Assembly: GCA_002897115.2 (NCBI GenBank)
Contig: BCIH01000003.1
Coordinates: 624,196 to 666,348, forward strand
DNA from: Prototheca cutis
Taxonomy: Eukaryota; Chlorophyta; Trebouxiophyceae; Chlorellales; Chlorellaceae
DNA: 42,153 bases
Reading direction: 5' to 3'
The stretch's first letter is position 1. Every line of letters starts with the position of its first letter. A program made the translations under genes and the position numbers. Below the pieces are notes generated by a model. It was not told the DNA's origin and did not search any database. It worked only from the letters and a program-made list of their open reading frames with translations. Shown here in pieces: positions 22,346 to 33,341 of this stretch.

Positions 22346-23337
22346 TCATTGTGGCTCGGTCTCACTTGACTCTGCCTGCCCCGCTGGTGGCTCGGTCTCC
22401 TTCCCCGACTCCTCTGAAGGAGGCTCGGAGGCCTCCTCGCCGGCATCTTCCAAGGCTTCCTTCTCAGGCACATCCCCGCTGCCAGCCGCCGGCGCCGCAG
22501 TGGCTGCTGGCAGAGCTTCTCGAGGGACTACAACCAGCTCAAACTCCACTTGTGACAGGTTGAAGTCCGTCTGCATGCAGTGAAGGCGTATGGAGAGAAC
22601 GGCTCGGCATGCATGGCAGTGTGCTCAATCGTGAGTTAGCTGGTGCATGCCTCCGGCTCGCCACACCAGGAGACATGTGGGCTGAATCAAGGGGGCATGC
22701 AAGCGCGGCAGACGCTCCTGACTCACGAGCATCCCCCCCCCCCCCCCCCCCCCNCCCCNCACACACACTTACGTTGGGAGTGAAGTCGGCATCCGCAGCA
22801 GTCCGCACGGTTCCTCCCGGCCCAACAGCAATCCGCATGGTGCTCCCCACCATCTCCACCTTGGCGCCCTGGAGCTCCAAGTAGGTCCCCGCCTTTGCTA
22901 GATCCGCTGGGGGCACCGCAGAGTGTGGGCAGATTGGAGTGAGCGATCCTATGTTGAGCCCTGCAAACAGTCATGTTCCAGTAATGCAGACCAGCGCCAC
23001 TCACCTTGCTCATTCCTGGCCGCAAAGACGATGGCCCCCGACTCGTCGGCCACCAGGCACTCCACTACCTTCTGCACCCTGACGTTGGGCCTTGGAGCCC
23101 GATCCAGCACGGTCCTGGCATCGACCACCTGTGACATGGAAAGTAAAGAACGCGTCATGACGCATGAGTGTCCACGCCCATCGAAAGAGGCACGGTCCAC
23201 GTGGATCAGCCCGCCCGCAAGCCCGGCCATGGTTGTTGCCCCACCTTGACGACCAAGTTGTGCCCTTGCGTGTCCGGCCGCAGTTGTTCTACGGAGACGC
23301 GCTCACTGCACGCTAATGTTTGTGCATCTGCTTCCAT
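22346..23337 (-). CDS. OB-fold nucleic-acid-binding protein (SOSS-B / At4g28440-like)
   Basis: Exons 23337..23245, 23128..23005, 22906..22773 and 22570..22346 are phase-consistent, giving 191 aa. The OB fold spans about residues 14-120: 'VEQLRPDTQGHNLVVKVV', 'QKVVECLVADESGAIVFAARNEQ', then 'GTYLELQGAKVEMVGSTMRIAV'. This matches the plant single-stranded nucleic-acid-binding family related to SOSS-B, where the equivalents are (I/V)AECLVGDETG and TARND. 'LSQVEFELVVV' closes the domain. The C-terminal 60 residues are an acidic Glu/Pro/Ala-rich tail, likely disordered. The role is inferred to be ssDNA or RNA binding; the partner is unknown. The third intron contains a long poly-C run with ambiguous bases. 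Confidence 0.87.
22733..22760. repeat. Poly-C tract with ambiguous bases
   Basis: A near-pure C run with N at 22754 and 22759, inside the third intron of the OB-fold gene and close to its donor. The true length is uncertain because sequencing clearly struggled here. Confidence 0.9.
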
Positions 23338-23817
23338 CAGGGATGGAGGCTCTCAGCGGCTGGTTGCTGAAGCGCCGGCCAGGCAACTGCCTCTGCGGAG
23401 GGCGTTGCGTGGTAGGGGGTGGCGCCGATGTCGCTGGAGCTCACAATCACAACTCAGAATGTCATGAAGCTTCAACAGAAGTATATTCCTGTTGATGTTG
23501 GGTGATGAGCGGGCTTCGATCCCTTTGTCAGGCTCCCCTTTTTCAACCGGCTCGGGTTTGGTCACCCAACCTTGGCCCCCTTGCCTCCGGATCTCCGGGC
23601 CCCCTCCCCCACCACCGATCTTTGGCGTCAACAATCAGGACGGTTTGGGGGACATAAGTCAAGCTCAAAGTTATCCATTTCCCTTGGCGAACATCAGAGA
23701 CCCGAGTCTGTGGTACAGGGCCCAGCGGAGGTCCCAGGGTCCATGGTAGCGCAAAAGGTGTGCGCCGGCAGCCAGTGGGCCCAGGTCTTCGCACCGGCGG
23801 CAGGCGCGCTCCGCCCC
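23338..23817. other. Intergenic region between OB-fold and Alfin-Tudor genes
   Basis: 480 bases holding the OB-fold promoter and the 3' flank of the Alfin-Tudor gene. No gene is seen. Confidence 0.5.
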
Positions 23818-25518
23818 TTACCGCGCCAACAGCGACATGTGGCCATTGGTAATGACTTCGTCCAGGTCCAGGGTCTCAAACTCCCCGGTGGCATACTGCA
23901 CCCTACGGGTGCAAGGGCCCGAGAGAAGGGTGAATGGGGTTGATTGACCCCGGGCGGGCACTGAACGCTTTGCTCACCTGCCCCATCCTGCTTGCCAATC
24001 ATCGCCAAAACACCCCATCCCTACTCACTTGCACTCCATCGTTTCGGGGTCGACCGTTGACACCTCAACCAAGTACCACTTGCCATCGTCTGGCCAGAAC
24101 AGCTGCGGACAGGGAAGGAGGTGGGAAGGGTGGTTTGGATGCACTGCTGATGGGGGTCCAGCGCAGGGCCGCCACATTCCCCCAAAACAGACACTCCCAA
24201 ACATCACCACCTCACCTCCGCTTGCCGGCCGATCAGCGCCTCTGAAACATCTTCGTACGTCAGCTTGCGCCCCGTAGGCAGGGGCCGGTCCGCGGCGGGC
24301 GCCTGCTGCTCGACGCGCGTGCGCTGCGCCTTGTTGCCCGCCGAGCCGCCCCCAGAGCTCCGGCCGCTTGTAGTCGCGGCTGTCGCCGCCGCCGTGTAGG
24401 CCTTGCCGTACACGGGCTGCTTGCGCTTGTTGACCTTTGTCCGTGGCACGCGCCCCGTCACCACCTCGTACACCGTGGGGTGCTGGTTCACTAGCGAGAA
24501 CAGCTCCGCCCTGAGCGTCGTCATTTATTTTATTTTATTTATTTGTTGTTGTCTATTTTTCGAGGACAGCAGAGTTGTTCTTGACTGTCTTTCAGTTCCA
24601 TTTGGATGTGTTCACACGCGCGGGTGTGGTGGAATGCACAAGCCCCCCCCAACACCCCTCCACCACCAGCTCACCGTCCGCTTGCATCAAACCGGGCAGC
24701 GTAGAAGAACAGGACCGACATCAGCCACGCATCGCTGTGGACCGCACAGAGCGTCATCCAGTCACGGCGCTCCATGCCTGGGGTCGGACAGAGCGGTAGC
24801 GGGATGAGGAAAAAGCGGCATGTCGCCACCCATGGTCATGGTGACTCATCAGAGCAGAGCGGCATGGCTGCAGCCAACTGAGAAAGCACCCAGACCACAA
24901 AATGCATATTGCCGGGCCCAAAAATGTACATTTTAATTCCCCCAATGGACTCCATCCCCAACACGATATCGTCCCACCATCTCTGGCAAAGTTGATTCCT
25001 AGGACAGGCTCCGGCAGCTCCGGGGGGACTTCGTCTGCTGGGAGGCCCACCGACCAGCTGCCGTCGGGGTGTCCTGCGAGGGTGCACGCCGGACGGGCGA
25101 AGCCTCTCAGATTTATGGGGAGAATGCCGTGGACAAACATGCCGAGGACCCCGCGACAGTCTTGGCTTGAAGAAACCGGCAGCCACGCCACGCCAGACTG
25201 AACAACCCTGCCGACCGGGGATACGCACCGTACAAACACAGGTTGTCCTTGGCCGGATCGCACGCCTCAAAATATTCTGCCGCATCTGCAGAAATGTCCC
25301 ACAGAGACAGTCGAGAGCTTGCAGGACGGCCCAGTCAGGACGACGGGGGAGCGAGCGGGTGAGTGCAGAGCGACCGACAGGACCTCCGAGCCTCCATTGC
25401 CGCATATCTGGGGCTTCCAAGGCCACTTACCGTCTATCAAAGCTGTCAGAAGGCCTTCTCGCCTCTGCAGGTAGTCATTGTAGATGTCGTCAAGCGTCTT
25501 GGGCACGGCCGGCCCCAT
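23818..25518 (-). CDS. Alfin-domain protein with C-terminal Tudor-like domain in place of PHD
   Basis: Seven exons: 25518..25431, 25285..25229, 25073..24978, 24777..24675, 24510..24216, 24102..24029 and 23902..23818, giving 265 aa, all GT-AG. Residues 1-140 are a clear Alfin domain: '[21 protein letters not shown]', '[15 protein letters not shown]', '[20 protein letters not shown]', '[15 protein letters not shown]', '[19 protein letters not shown]' and '[19 protein letters not shown]'. Plant Alfin-like proteins then carry a PHD finger that reads H3K4me3. Here a basic Ala/Ser-rich linker leads instead to '[20 protein letters not shown]' and '[17 protein letters not shown]', a Tudor-like barrel rich in aromatics. 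No Cys4-His-Cys3 pattern exists before the stop. The protein is probably a nuclear chromatin reader; the ligand is unknown. Confidence 0.88.
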
Positions 25519-25984
25519 CTGACGCCACTACGTTCAACCTGGCCGAGCCTCCCACTCCAGCCGTCCGCCTGCTCGCCAAGACACAACTGCTTCAAATTAA
25601 AATGTCGTTCACACCTGAAGGGAATTTACACATAGTAGCTCGGCTCCCTGGTTCGTGCGGGCGCGGCTCCCAGGGTTCCGTTTGGTGTCCCGTGGAAAGC
25701 GGGGCCTCACCCGAGGGCCCTCGGGTGTTTCTGGATCCAGCTGGGCGGAATGCGCTGCGATGGTCAAGAACCAGGGTCATACAGATCCACGCAAGACCGA
25801 TCATGTGATTGTATGCTGAATATAAAGTGGGTGGGGGGATTGTCAGGGCCAGCGCCACGACGACTCCGAAACTGAACGACTCTACCGCCGACCGCGGATT
25901 GGGGCGGATCCAGTGCCCAAGCTGTGCATGCCAAGCCTCCATTTGCCACGCACGCTCGCTGCACCGGAGGGATTGGACATTTAT
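25519..25984. promoter_or_regulatory. Divergent promoter region, Alfin-Tudor / SDHAF1
   Basis: 466 bases between head-to-head start codons. No coding sequence is supported. It should contain both promoters. Confidence 0.4.
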
Positions 25985-26423
25985 ATGGCTGGCAAGCACC
26001 TTTCGGGTCTCCAGGCACGTGTGCTGACTGTGGGCTGAGGGGGTTTCAAAGGTCCAACAGGGGGAGATGGTCATCCCACAGTTGATCCCAGCACCCCCCC
26101 GCAGAGGGATGTGCTGCACCTGTACAGGGCTGCGCTGCGCGTAGCAGCCCAAAAAGGCGGATCAAATCGCCAAGAGCTGACCGACTATGCTCGAGCAGAG
26201 ATGGAGAGGTACACAGGGTTGGGGCCAATACCTGGTTTGGTGGCAGGTCTGCGTCCCAGCTGCTGGGACTGGCCGCCTGCCATGTGCTGTTCACCTCCGC
26301 CGTCGCTGCAGGAACCGGAGCATCAGCCCCAAGAATTACCAGCTGATCGAGCACATGGTTCGGAAAGGGAAGAAGCAGCTTGCTATGCTTCAAGAGAGTG
26401 ACGTCACCTCCTTCAAACTGTGA
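25985..26423 (+). CDS. SDHAF1: Succinate dehydrogenase assembly factor 1 (LYR protein)
   Basis: Exons 25985..26014, 26105..26208 and 26312..26423 give 81 aa. Residues 6-18 read 'LSGLQRDVLHLYR', the LYR tripeptide in the typical SDHAF1/Sdh6 context. The C-terminal half has 'IEHMVRKGKKQLAML', matching the family's conserved Arg/Lys-Gly-basic-x-Leu block. The protein acts in the mitochondrial matrix, recruiting Fe-S clusters to the Sdh2 subunit of complex II. The length matches yeast Sdh6 (about 80 aa). The first intron uses GC at the donor if the family sequence is followed exactly. A weak GT six bases later would add Ala-Arg. Confidence 0.87.
26015..26104 (+). other. Probable GC-AG intron in SDHAF1
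   Basis: The donor CAG|GCACGT at 26015 and the acceptor ccgcAG at 26103-26104 join 'SGLQ' directly to 'RDVLHLYR', as in yeast Sdh6. The in-phase GT alternative (CGT|GTGCTG at 26021) fits the donor consensus poorly. Confidence 0.6.
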
Positions 26424-26632
26424 CTGCGGGAGTTGTGCAGGACAGCCCGCTGAATGACAGGCAGGACGATGACCCCTGGTTGTTTCTGCACAGCTGTTGG
26501 CACACATCCCGTGCGCACAAATATGGACGCGCATGGTCACAGAGCCTGCGGCGCTGCATGGCTGCGCAGCCAGCCATCGTCCCACCCTTGCCAACAGAGG
26601 CGCATGGCATCTGCTGTGCGCTGTCTCCAGAC

Positions 26633-26637
26633 TGTAA
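26633..26637 (+). terminator. TGTAA polyadenylation signal
   Basis: TGTAA 210 bases after the SDHAF1 stop; a plausible 3'-end signal. Confidence 0.5.
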
Positions 26638-26848
26638 CCATGCCCCAATGGGAAGGAGATCGCATGAAGATCAGAGCTGGACATCCTCGGAACCTGGCCG
26701 AGCCTGCCTGCCTGCCTGCCAGGTGTTCTCCCAGACCACTCCCAAACGATATTGTCCTACCAAAAACTCCTTCAACCCAATCAATCCCGCATCCCTAGAC
26801 CGTACGCCATCATTATGACACCACACCTCACACCCCTGGTTCTGCGAG

Positions 26849-26853
26849 TTACA
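26849..26853 (-). terminator. TGTAA polyadenylation signal
   Basis: TGTAA on the minus strand, only 29 bases after the RPSA stop, which fits a short 3' UTR on a highly expressed ribosomal gene. Confidence 0.5.
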
Positions 26854-26881
26854 CCACGCGCGTGCGCGTTCCGTGAGCAGC

Positions 26882-28101
26882 TCAGAAGGCGGCGCCAAAG
26901 TCCTGTGCGGCGGCGTACTCGATGTTGGTGGCGGCCGGGGCCGGGGCGGCGGCGGCGGCGGCGGGCTCAAAGGCGGCAGCGGCGGGCTCAAAGCCCGTGG
27001 CGAACTCGGCGGCAAAGCCCGTGTTGTAGGCCTCAAAGCCGGGCGCGGCGGCCTCCTCGGCGGCCAGGGTGCCCTCCGCGGCGTACTCGGCGGTGGGCTC
27101 GGCCTCGGCGGCGGCCTCCTCGCGGGCCTCCTCGGGCTCGCGGTAGAAGAACATGTCGACCATCACGTCCCACGGCGCCACGGCAGACACGGTGCCGCGC
27201 ATCTGCAGCACCAGCCGCGTCAGCAGGTAGTACAGCACACCGATGGAGTGCTTGCCCTTGTTGTTGGCGGGGATGGCAATGTCAATGCCGGACAGGTCGC
27301 AGTCCGTGTCGCAGAAGGCAATGACGGGAATGTTCATGTACGCGGCCTCCTTGATTGCCTGGTGGTCGGTGCGGGGGTCGGTGACCACCAGCAGGCGAGG
27401 CTCCTCAAAGCCCTTCTGCAGCTGGTTAGTGAACGCACCTGCGCGTATGTGTGTTGTGGACCAAAGGAGTCGGTGGGTGGAGTTGACGGGTGGGTCGTGG
27501 GCAGAGTAACGCCCGGGCCGCCGTGGCACAATTTCGCCACGTGCAGGCCGTCATCGATTGCCCAACCGGTGTGCAGCGCTTGCCGGGGTCTGCCGTGCTC
27601 CCAGTCGTGGCCTGGTCCTCTCCAGGGAACATACAACGATTGGGCTGGACTTTCTCCTCGGCGCCAGGGCCCACAGGCCGAGTAGCCCCAACCTGGAGCC
27701 CACTGAGAGCCCCATCCCCCCACAAGCCGGCACATGCACGCCGAGCGCCGGCCCTCCCGCCCATCCCTGCTCCCTTTCCCCGACCGCGCCAGCATTTTCT
27801 CACCAGGGGTGTGGCGGCCAACGGTGGCGCGGGCACCCAGGTAGTTCGCGAACTTCAGCACGCCGCGCTGGCCGTAGGGCCGGGCGGAGATGGCGACAAC
27901 GTCCTGCGGGTTCTCGATCGCCACAATGACGCGAGCAGCCAGGCACAGCTTCTCGTACGTGCGGCCAAGGTCGAACACGTAGATGCCGTCGGTGCGACGC
28001 TTGAAGGTGTACCTCTCCATGGCAGCCGTGCAGTTCTTGGTGCCCAGGTGGCACTGCCCTGCCACCAGCATGGCGATGTCGCTCTCCTTCTGAGTAGCCA
28101 T
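26882..28101 (-). CDS. RPSA: 40S ribosomal protein SA (uS2)
   Basis: Two exons, 28101..27804 and 27438..26882, give 284 aa with a phase-1 GT-AG intron. The first exon opens '[20 protein letters not shown]' and continues '[21 protein letters not shown]' and '[17 protein letters not shown]'. The second has '[17 protein letters not shown]', '[17 protein letters not shown]' and '[12 protein letters not shown]'. These are the signature blocks of eukaryotic uS2, which sits at the 40S head-platform junction and is needed for 40S maturation. The C-terminal 60 residues form an acidic Ala/Glu-rich tail as in other RPSA proteins. The identification is secure; the length is usual for plants and algae. 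Confidence 0.97.
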
Positions 28102-29034
28102 GGTGTCAAGCCCTGTCTCTCGGGATGCAGGGGTGGGGAAGAGGGCCAGCCAGGCACCCTCGCGAGGCTCAAGAACTCAGAAAGCCGCCTCGGCTACGAG
28201 TTTCGCCGTTCTAAAAGAAAGTTCGAATGGAGGGAAAGGCCGGGCGATGCAGGCCCACATTCCCAGTAAAACACCACGCAATCCCTCGAAAAACAGTTCT
28301 GCATGCCATTGTGTGGTATTTTGCGTACTAGCAAATGCACGGGCGGTAGCGGGCGCTCAGGAAACGTGGCCCCCAGGTTCCTGCACGGCGCTGGGAGCAC
28401 TTGCTGTAATGAGGCTGCTTCCGGGAGGCACTGCACCAGTGGCCCATGCCCGCTTATATTTGGTCTCCCCAATATCAATAGGATGCGCAATCCGAATGAA
28501 GTGAATTCGGATGAGGGGAGGTCTCATTGGGACTTGCTTCCCTCCAGGAGGGGAGCCCAATTGAGCGAGCAGCGGACTGTTCGTGGCTCCTGCGGTATGC
28601 CTGGCCCACAAACTTCTGCGCGAGCAGGGTAATGCATGCGTATGAGAAGGTACTCTTCAGGGGAATGCTTTGGGTCATTGATGAGAGGTCGACGGGAAAA
28701 TGGGCATGTCGTCAAGTCGCTATCCTGGCCACAGCCGTACAGCGACATTCAGGCACATGGTCTTGCCAGGCAAGACGCAACGGGCCATCATTTCCACGCG
28801 AGAACTTGAGCAAATCCAAGTCTTTAAATGTTAGCTGGACTTCCAAAGCCCGTATCGCTTGCTCCCGGCACACGCCAGTGTCGTGTGTCCCGGACAATTT
28901 GCGTGGCAGAGGAGCTGTCCAGCTGCATCCACCGCGCCGCTGCGATCTGTACTCTTCTTGCCCGCCCGCATCGCATTTTAGAGTGATTTACGACGTCCAT
29001 GGCAGCCTGACGGGTTGACGGGAAAGACCTGGCC
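28102..29034. promoter_or_regulatory. Divergent promoter region, RPSA / ZIP transporter
   Basis: 933 bases between head-to-head start codons, with no supported coding sequence. Three GGCCCA motifs (28252-28257, 28441-28446, 28603-28608) read TGGGCC on the RPSA strand. That is the core of the 'site II' element common in plant ribosomal-protein promoters; its use in this alga is inference. A perfect 8-bp inverted repeat with a 7-base loop spans 28490-28512. Confidence 0.4.
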
Positions 29035-30369
29035 ATGCTCGCGGAGCAGGAGCTGTGGGCCCTAGCCCTGGCCACCTTTGCCGGCCTGTCCACGACTTTG
29101 GGAGCTGCCATCGCGGTGCGTGCAGTGGTCGAGGAGCGTGAATGAGGCGGGCATGTGTAAATGGGTACTCATGCCTTGAACCTTTTTGCTTCGTGGATGG
29201 ATTTCAACAGGGGTGGGTCAGCCCAGGAGGCCAGGGGTCCGAACAGGTGCTGACGGCCTGTCAAGACGCGACCCTTTGTTTTCGATGGATTCCATTGCTC
29301 CCAGGTCATCCGCACGCCGGACGATGCGCTGCTGTCCTTTTTGCTCGGCACTGCCATTGGCGTCATGCTGCTGCTGTCAGTCATAGAGATGTGGTTGCAC
29401 AACGCGGTCGAGCATGGCTGGGTCCCCACCACCGCTGCCTTTGCTGCCGGCGCGGCCGTGTTCCGTGTGCTGCAGCCCCTCCTGGCCAAGCTCTCAGACT
29501 CTGAGCACGGGCACGGAGCTGGAGACAAGACAGTCACACCGGGGCTGCAACAGCAGGGGCCCTCTTCTGGTTCCTCCGAGGCTGTAAAAGGGGGGACAGA
29601 CCGCAGCGCTGTAGTGTCCACGACAGGGGCACGTGTGGAGAAGCGTGCAGCGGCGCGTGGCAGCGCCGAGACAGGTCCGACGACGAGGAGCCGGGCTGAT
29701 GCGGATGCCAGCAGTGCAGGTGCCGGTGTCGACGGCCTGTCCGTAGCGAATGGACGGAACGGTCTGGCCGCCGCATTGGCGACAAGCAGTCGCACGGCCA
29801 CCGGCGACCCCCCACCAGTATCCCCGACCGTGCAATCATCGTCCACCGCCGCGACTCCGGTGTCGCCGGACACCCCCGCCCCCGTGGGCAAGGCCGCGGC
29901 GGGCGCCCGGCGGCAGAGCCCGCGCGAGCTACTGCGCCTGGGCCTGGTCATGGCTGCGACGATGACGCTGCACAACTTGCCTGAGGGCGCGGCGGTGGCC
30001 TTCAGTGCCTTTACGCCTCTCGGTGCAGTCATGGCACTGGCCATCGCCGTGCACAACGTGCCAGAGGGCCTGGTCGTAGCCGCACCGGTGTATGCCGCCA
30101 CGGGGTCGCGCATGCGCGCAGTAGCTCTCGCGGCGGCTTCGGGGCTCAGCGAGCCGCTGGGCGCGGCGGTGGTCATTCTGGTGGCGCGGCCCGCGCTGAC
30201 GCCCGCGCGCCTGGAGCTCATGCTCGCGGGGGTGGGAGGCCTCATGGCTGCCGTGTGCGTGCTCGAGCTGTGGCCAGAGGCCCAGCGGTGCCGCGCGCCG
30301 CGGCGCCTCGCAGCCGGCACCGTGCTTGGTGCCGCGGCCATGGCATGGACGCTCTGGATCGGTGTCTAA
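29035..30369 (+). CDS. ZIP-family metal transporter
   Basis: Exons 29035..29115 and 29305..30369 (GT-AG, phase 0) give 381 aa. The N-terminus is hydrophobic ('LWALALATFAGLSTTLGAAIA'), then a second segment ('LLSFLLGTAIGVMLLLSVI') and a third ('AAFAAGAAVFRVLQPLL'). A hydrophilic, low-complexity loop of roughly 130 residues follows. Next comes 'TLHNLPEGAAVAF', the ZIP metal-binding helix with the HNxPEG signature, and 'AVHNVPEGLVVA' in the next helix. Two more hydrophobic segments end the protein. The pattern resembles the ZupT/ZTP29 branch. It probably moves Zn2+ (or Fe2+/Mn2+) into the cytosol across an organelle or plasma membrane; location and exact ion cannot be read. No His-rich loop is present. 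Confidence 0.9.
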
Positions 30370-31050
30370 TTGGTATGAAAATCGCACATGTGTCGTGCTG
30401 TGGTCCTTTCTCAGTCAAGACCCTCGGGATCCAATGGCCCCTGACACCAGCTATCCATCGATGCCAGCCTCTGACTGGCCTCTGGACTCCTGGAGCCCCC
30501 AGAGTCTCGGACCTGGTCTGGTGCCAGTCCAGCCTCTCATCCACAACCCTTTTCCACTTGAAATGAACATTCAACACCCGTCAACAACAACACGATGACT
30601 CCTCTGGGCCTTCTGGGGGGTTGAGAGGCCGTGCTGGCCGGGGTGCGAGCCTCTCCAAACCACAACCCCGATCATGATTCCCTCCGTGATGCGCTCATGG
30701 TCACTCGATGTACAGATCAACGTCATGGCATGGTTCTGATGATGCGAAGAATGGACCGTGATTGTAATAGGAGTTGAGTGGTGGTGGTGTTCGGCGGGGG
30801 ATACCGAGAGGGTTTGGATGCCCATCGCAGGGCATGATTGATTCACGCATCGGGTCCGTCCGGCCATCAGAGGGCGCCTGGGCCCGATTCTCTTCAGGGC
30901 CCACACCAACAATGGTGTGCTGTTGTAGGTTTGTAGAAGTATTTGTTATCCTGCAGACGACCGGCGGCAAGAGTGCTGCACGATCGATAAGGACCCGGGC
31001 ATCGTAGCTCCCTGCACCAGCGGCCGGTGTTCCAGGGGTATCGCGCCGGC
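30370..31050. other. Intergenic region between ZIP and pyruvate kinase genes
   Basis: 3' flank of the transporter, including a TGTAA at 30763-30767, and the promoter of pyruvate kinase. No gene is seen. Confidence 0.5.
30763..30767 (+). terminator. TGTAA polyadenylation signal (candidate)
   Basis: TGTAA 394 bases after the ZIP stop; the nearest one I see on the correct strand. Confidence 0.4.
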
Positions 31051-33320
31051 ATGGATGTCAAGGCGGGCCCCGCGGGGGGATCGGACACCATTCTGACCAG
31101 CCACTGGACGGGTGGTAACAAGACCAAGGTGCATGCGGAGCCATCGGCTGGGGGTTTATGGGATCAGGGTTGTGACACACGCACCCACCGTGGGGACCAA
31201 TTTGCCGGGGTGCCCTGGACCCTCGTGACTCCTCGAGTCACGCTGCCATGGCCTCGACATGCCATTGCGGGGTACCAGAAGTGCTTGGGTTTGAGTATCT
31301 TGCGGCCATCACACTCGCCCTGCGCCGTTAGCCCCCAGTTGACTGAATCCCCAACCCCCTTGCCCTGCCCTCCCATGTGCGCAGGTCATCTGCACACTGG
31401 GCCCAGCATGCAACAAGTGAGTGTGCTCTGGGGTCAATATCGTTGATATTGTCAATGATCACTTTGTTTGCAACCTTGCTGGCGGGTGAACAGATGGGCG
31501 GCGCGGCACGCGAAGCGGGGGCCCTTTCCCTTGGGCGAGCTGGAGTGCTCTGCAGCCGGCGCCGCCCTGGAACCACTGCGGGGACTGTGAATGCGTTCTA
31601 CGCACGCTATGTTTCCATGGATGCAGAACCTCCCTCCCAAATCCGTTCCTCCGCCTCGGTCTCAAACACCCCTTCCCTCGCCCACCTTTCCGCTCCCTTC
31701 CCCTTTCCACACCTAACAGTGTGGAGACACTCAAGGAGATGCTGCACGCCGGCATGAACGTTGCGCGGTTCAACTTTTCCCACGGCTCACACGAATACCA
31801 CCAGGGCGTGCTGGACAACCTGCGTGAGGCGTGCCGCCAGACGCGCATCATGTGTGCTGTCATGCTGGACACCAAGGTGTGTGTGTGAGGGTGGGGGCTG
31901 GGGCCTTGTGGCTGCCACACTCTTCTCAATAGCCATCCCATGCCTTGCGTTGTTATTCTTCTTGCACCTGAGCCTGCGTGCATGGTCTACTATTCCGCGT
32001 CATTGTTCGTAAACCCTCTCTTACCCTCACAATTCCTATTCAAAGGGCCCCGAGATCCGGACGGGTTTCCTGGAGGGCGGTGAGGCCGTGGTGCTGGAGG
32101 CCGGGAAGGAGTTGACCATCACGACGGATTACGCGATCAAGGGCAGCGCCGAGCTGATTTCCATGAGCTACAAGAAGCTGGCGCAGGACGTCAAGCCCGG
32201 TCTGATCATTCTTGTCGCCGACGGGACCATCTCGCTCAAGGTGCTGTCCACCGACCGCGCGGCGGGGACGGTGCGGGTGCGCTGCCTCAACACAGCCAAG
32301 CTGGGCGAGCGTAAGAACGTCAACCTGCCCGGGGTCATCGTCGACCTGCCCACGCTGACGGACAAGGACATTGACGACCTGCAGCAGTGGGGTGTGCCCA
32401 ACGAGATTGACCTGATCGCAGCGTCGTTTGTGCGCAAGGGATCCGACCTGGACTACATCCGCTCCGTCCTGGGTCCCAAGGGCCAGTACATCAAGATTAT
32501 TTCCAAGGTGGAGAACCACGAGGGCGTTCAAAACTTTGACGACATCCTGGACAAGACGGACAGCGTCATGGTGGCGCGCGGCGACCTGGGAATGGAGATC
32601 CCCACCGAGAAGATTTTCCTGGCGCAGAAGCTCATGATCCAAAAGTGCAACTTGGCGGGCAAGCCCGTGGTCACCGCGACACAGATGCTGGAAAGCATGA
32701 CCAAGAACCCTCGGCCGACCCGTGCCGAGGCGACGGATGTTGCCAACGCAGTCCTGGACGGCACCGACTGCGTGATGCTGTCGGGCGAGACGGCCGCGGG
32801 CGCGCACCCCGTTGCCGCCGTGGGGGTCATGACGCGCATCTGCCGCGAAGCAGAAGCCTCCATTGACTACCACGCGCTGTTCCGCGCCATCATGAAGCGC
32901 GTGCCATTGCCCATGTCCCCCCTGGAATCGCTCGCCAGCTCGGCGGTCCGGACCGCGGCCAAAGTCCGTGCCAGTCTGATCGTCGTGCTGACTCGCGGGG
33001 GCGCGACCGCGCGCCTGGTGGCCAAGTACCGGCCCACGGTGCCCATCCTTACGGTCGTTGTCCCCGTCCTCACCACAGACAACTTGTCGTGGCAGTGCTC
33101 CAGCGAGGCTCCCGCGCGCCAGATGCTCATCTCCCGCGGCCTGGTGCCCATCCTGGCAGAGGGCTCCGCCCGCGCCTCGGACGCCGACACGACCGAGGAG
33201 CTGCTCCACGCCGCACTGGACGCCGCCCGCGACGCACGCTACTGCGCACGTGGCGACACCGTCGTTGCCATGCACCGCATCGGCAACGCCTCGGTCATCA
33301 AGCTCGTCGACATCAAGTGA
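31051..33320 (+). CDS. PK: Pyruvate kinase
   Basis: Exons 31051..31128, 31385..31416 (32 bases), 31720..31876 and 32046..33320, all GT-AG, give 513 aa. The enzyme converts phosphoenolpyruvate and ADP to pyruvate and ATP, the last step of glycolysis. Landmarks: 'VICTLGPAC', 'GMNVARFNFSHGSHEYH', 'MLDTKGPEIRTG', a B domain with 'KPGLIILVADGTI', 'ERKNVNLPGV', and the active-site signature 'IKIISKVENHEGV' carrying the catalytic Lys. Then come 'VARGDLGMEIP', 'KPVVTATQMLESM', 'PTRAEATDVANAVLDGTDC' and 'MLSGETAAGAHP'. A C-terminal domain closes the protein. The length and absence of an obvious transit peptide favour the cytosolic form. A poly-C run begins 22 bases after the stop. Confidence 0.96.
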
Positions 33321-33341
33321 TGACGGTGATGGGCGGCAAGG

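Larger units (their letters stand above)
26424..26881. other. Convergent 3' intergenic region
   Basis: This stretch lies between SDHAF1 (+) and RPSA (-) and holds candidate TGTAA signals for both. No gene is seen. Confidence 0.55.

Noticed and set aside
28490..28512. Perfect 8-bp inverted repeat with 7-base loop
   Set aside because: Short palindromes of this size are expected in about 1 kb of intergenic DNA, and it lacks the U-tract or other context of a terminator or known operator.
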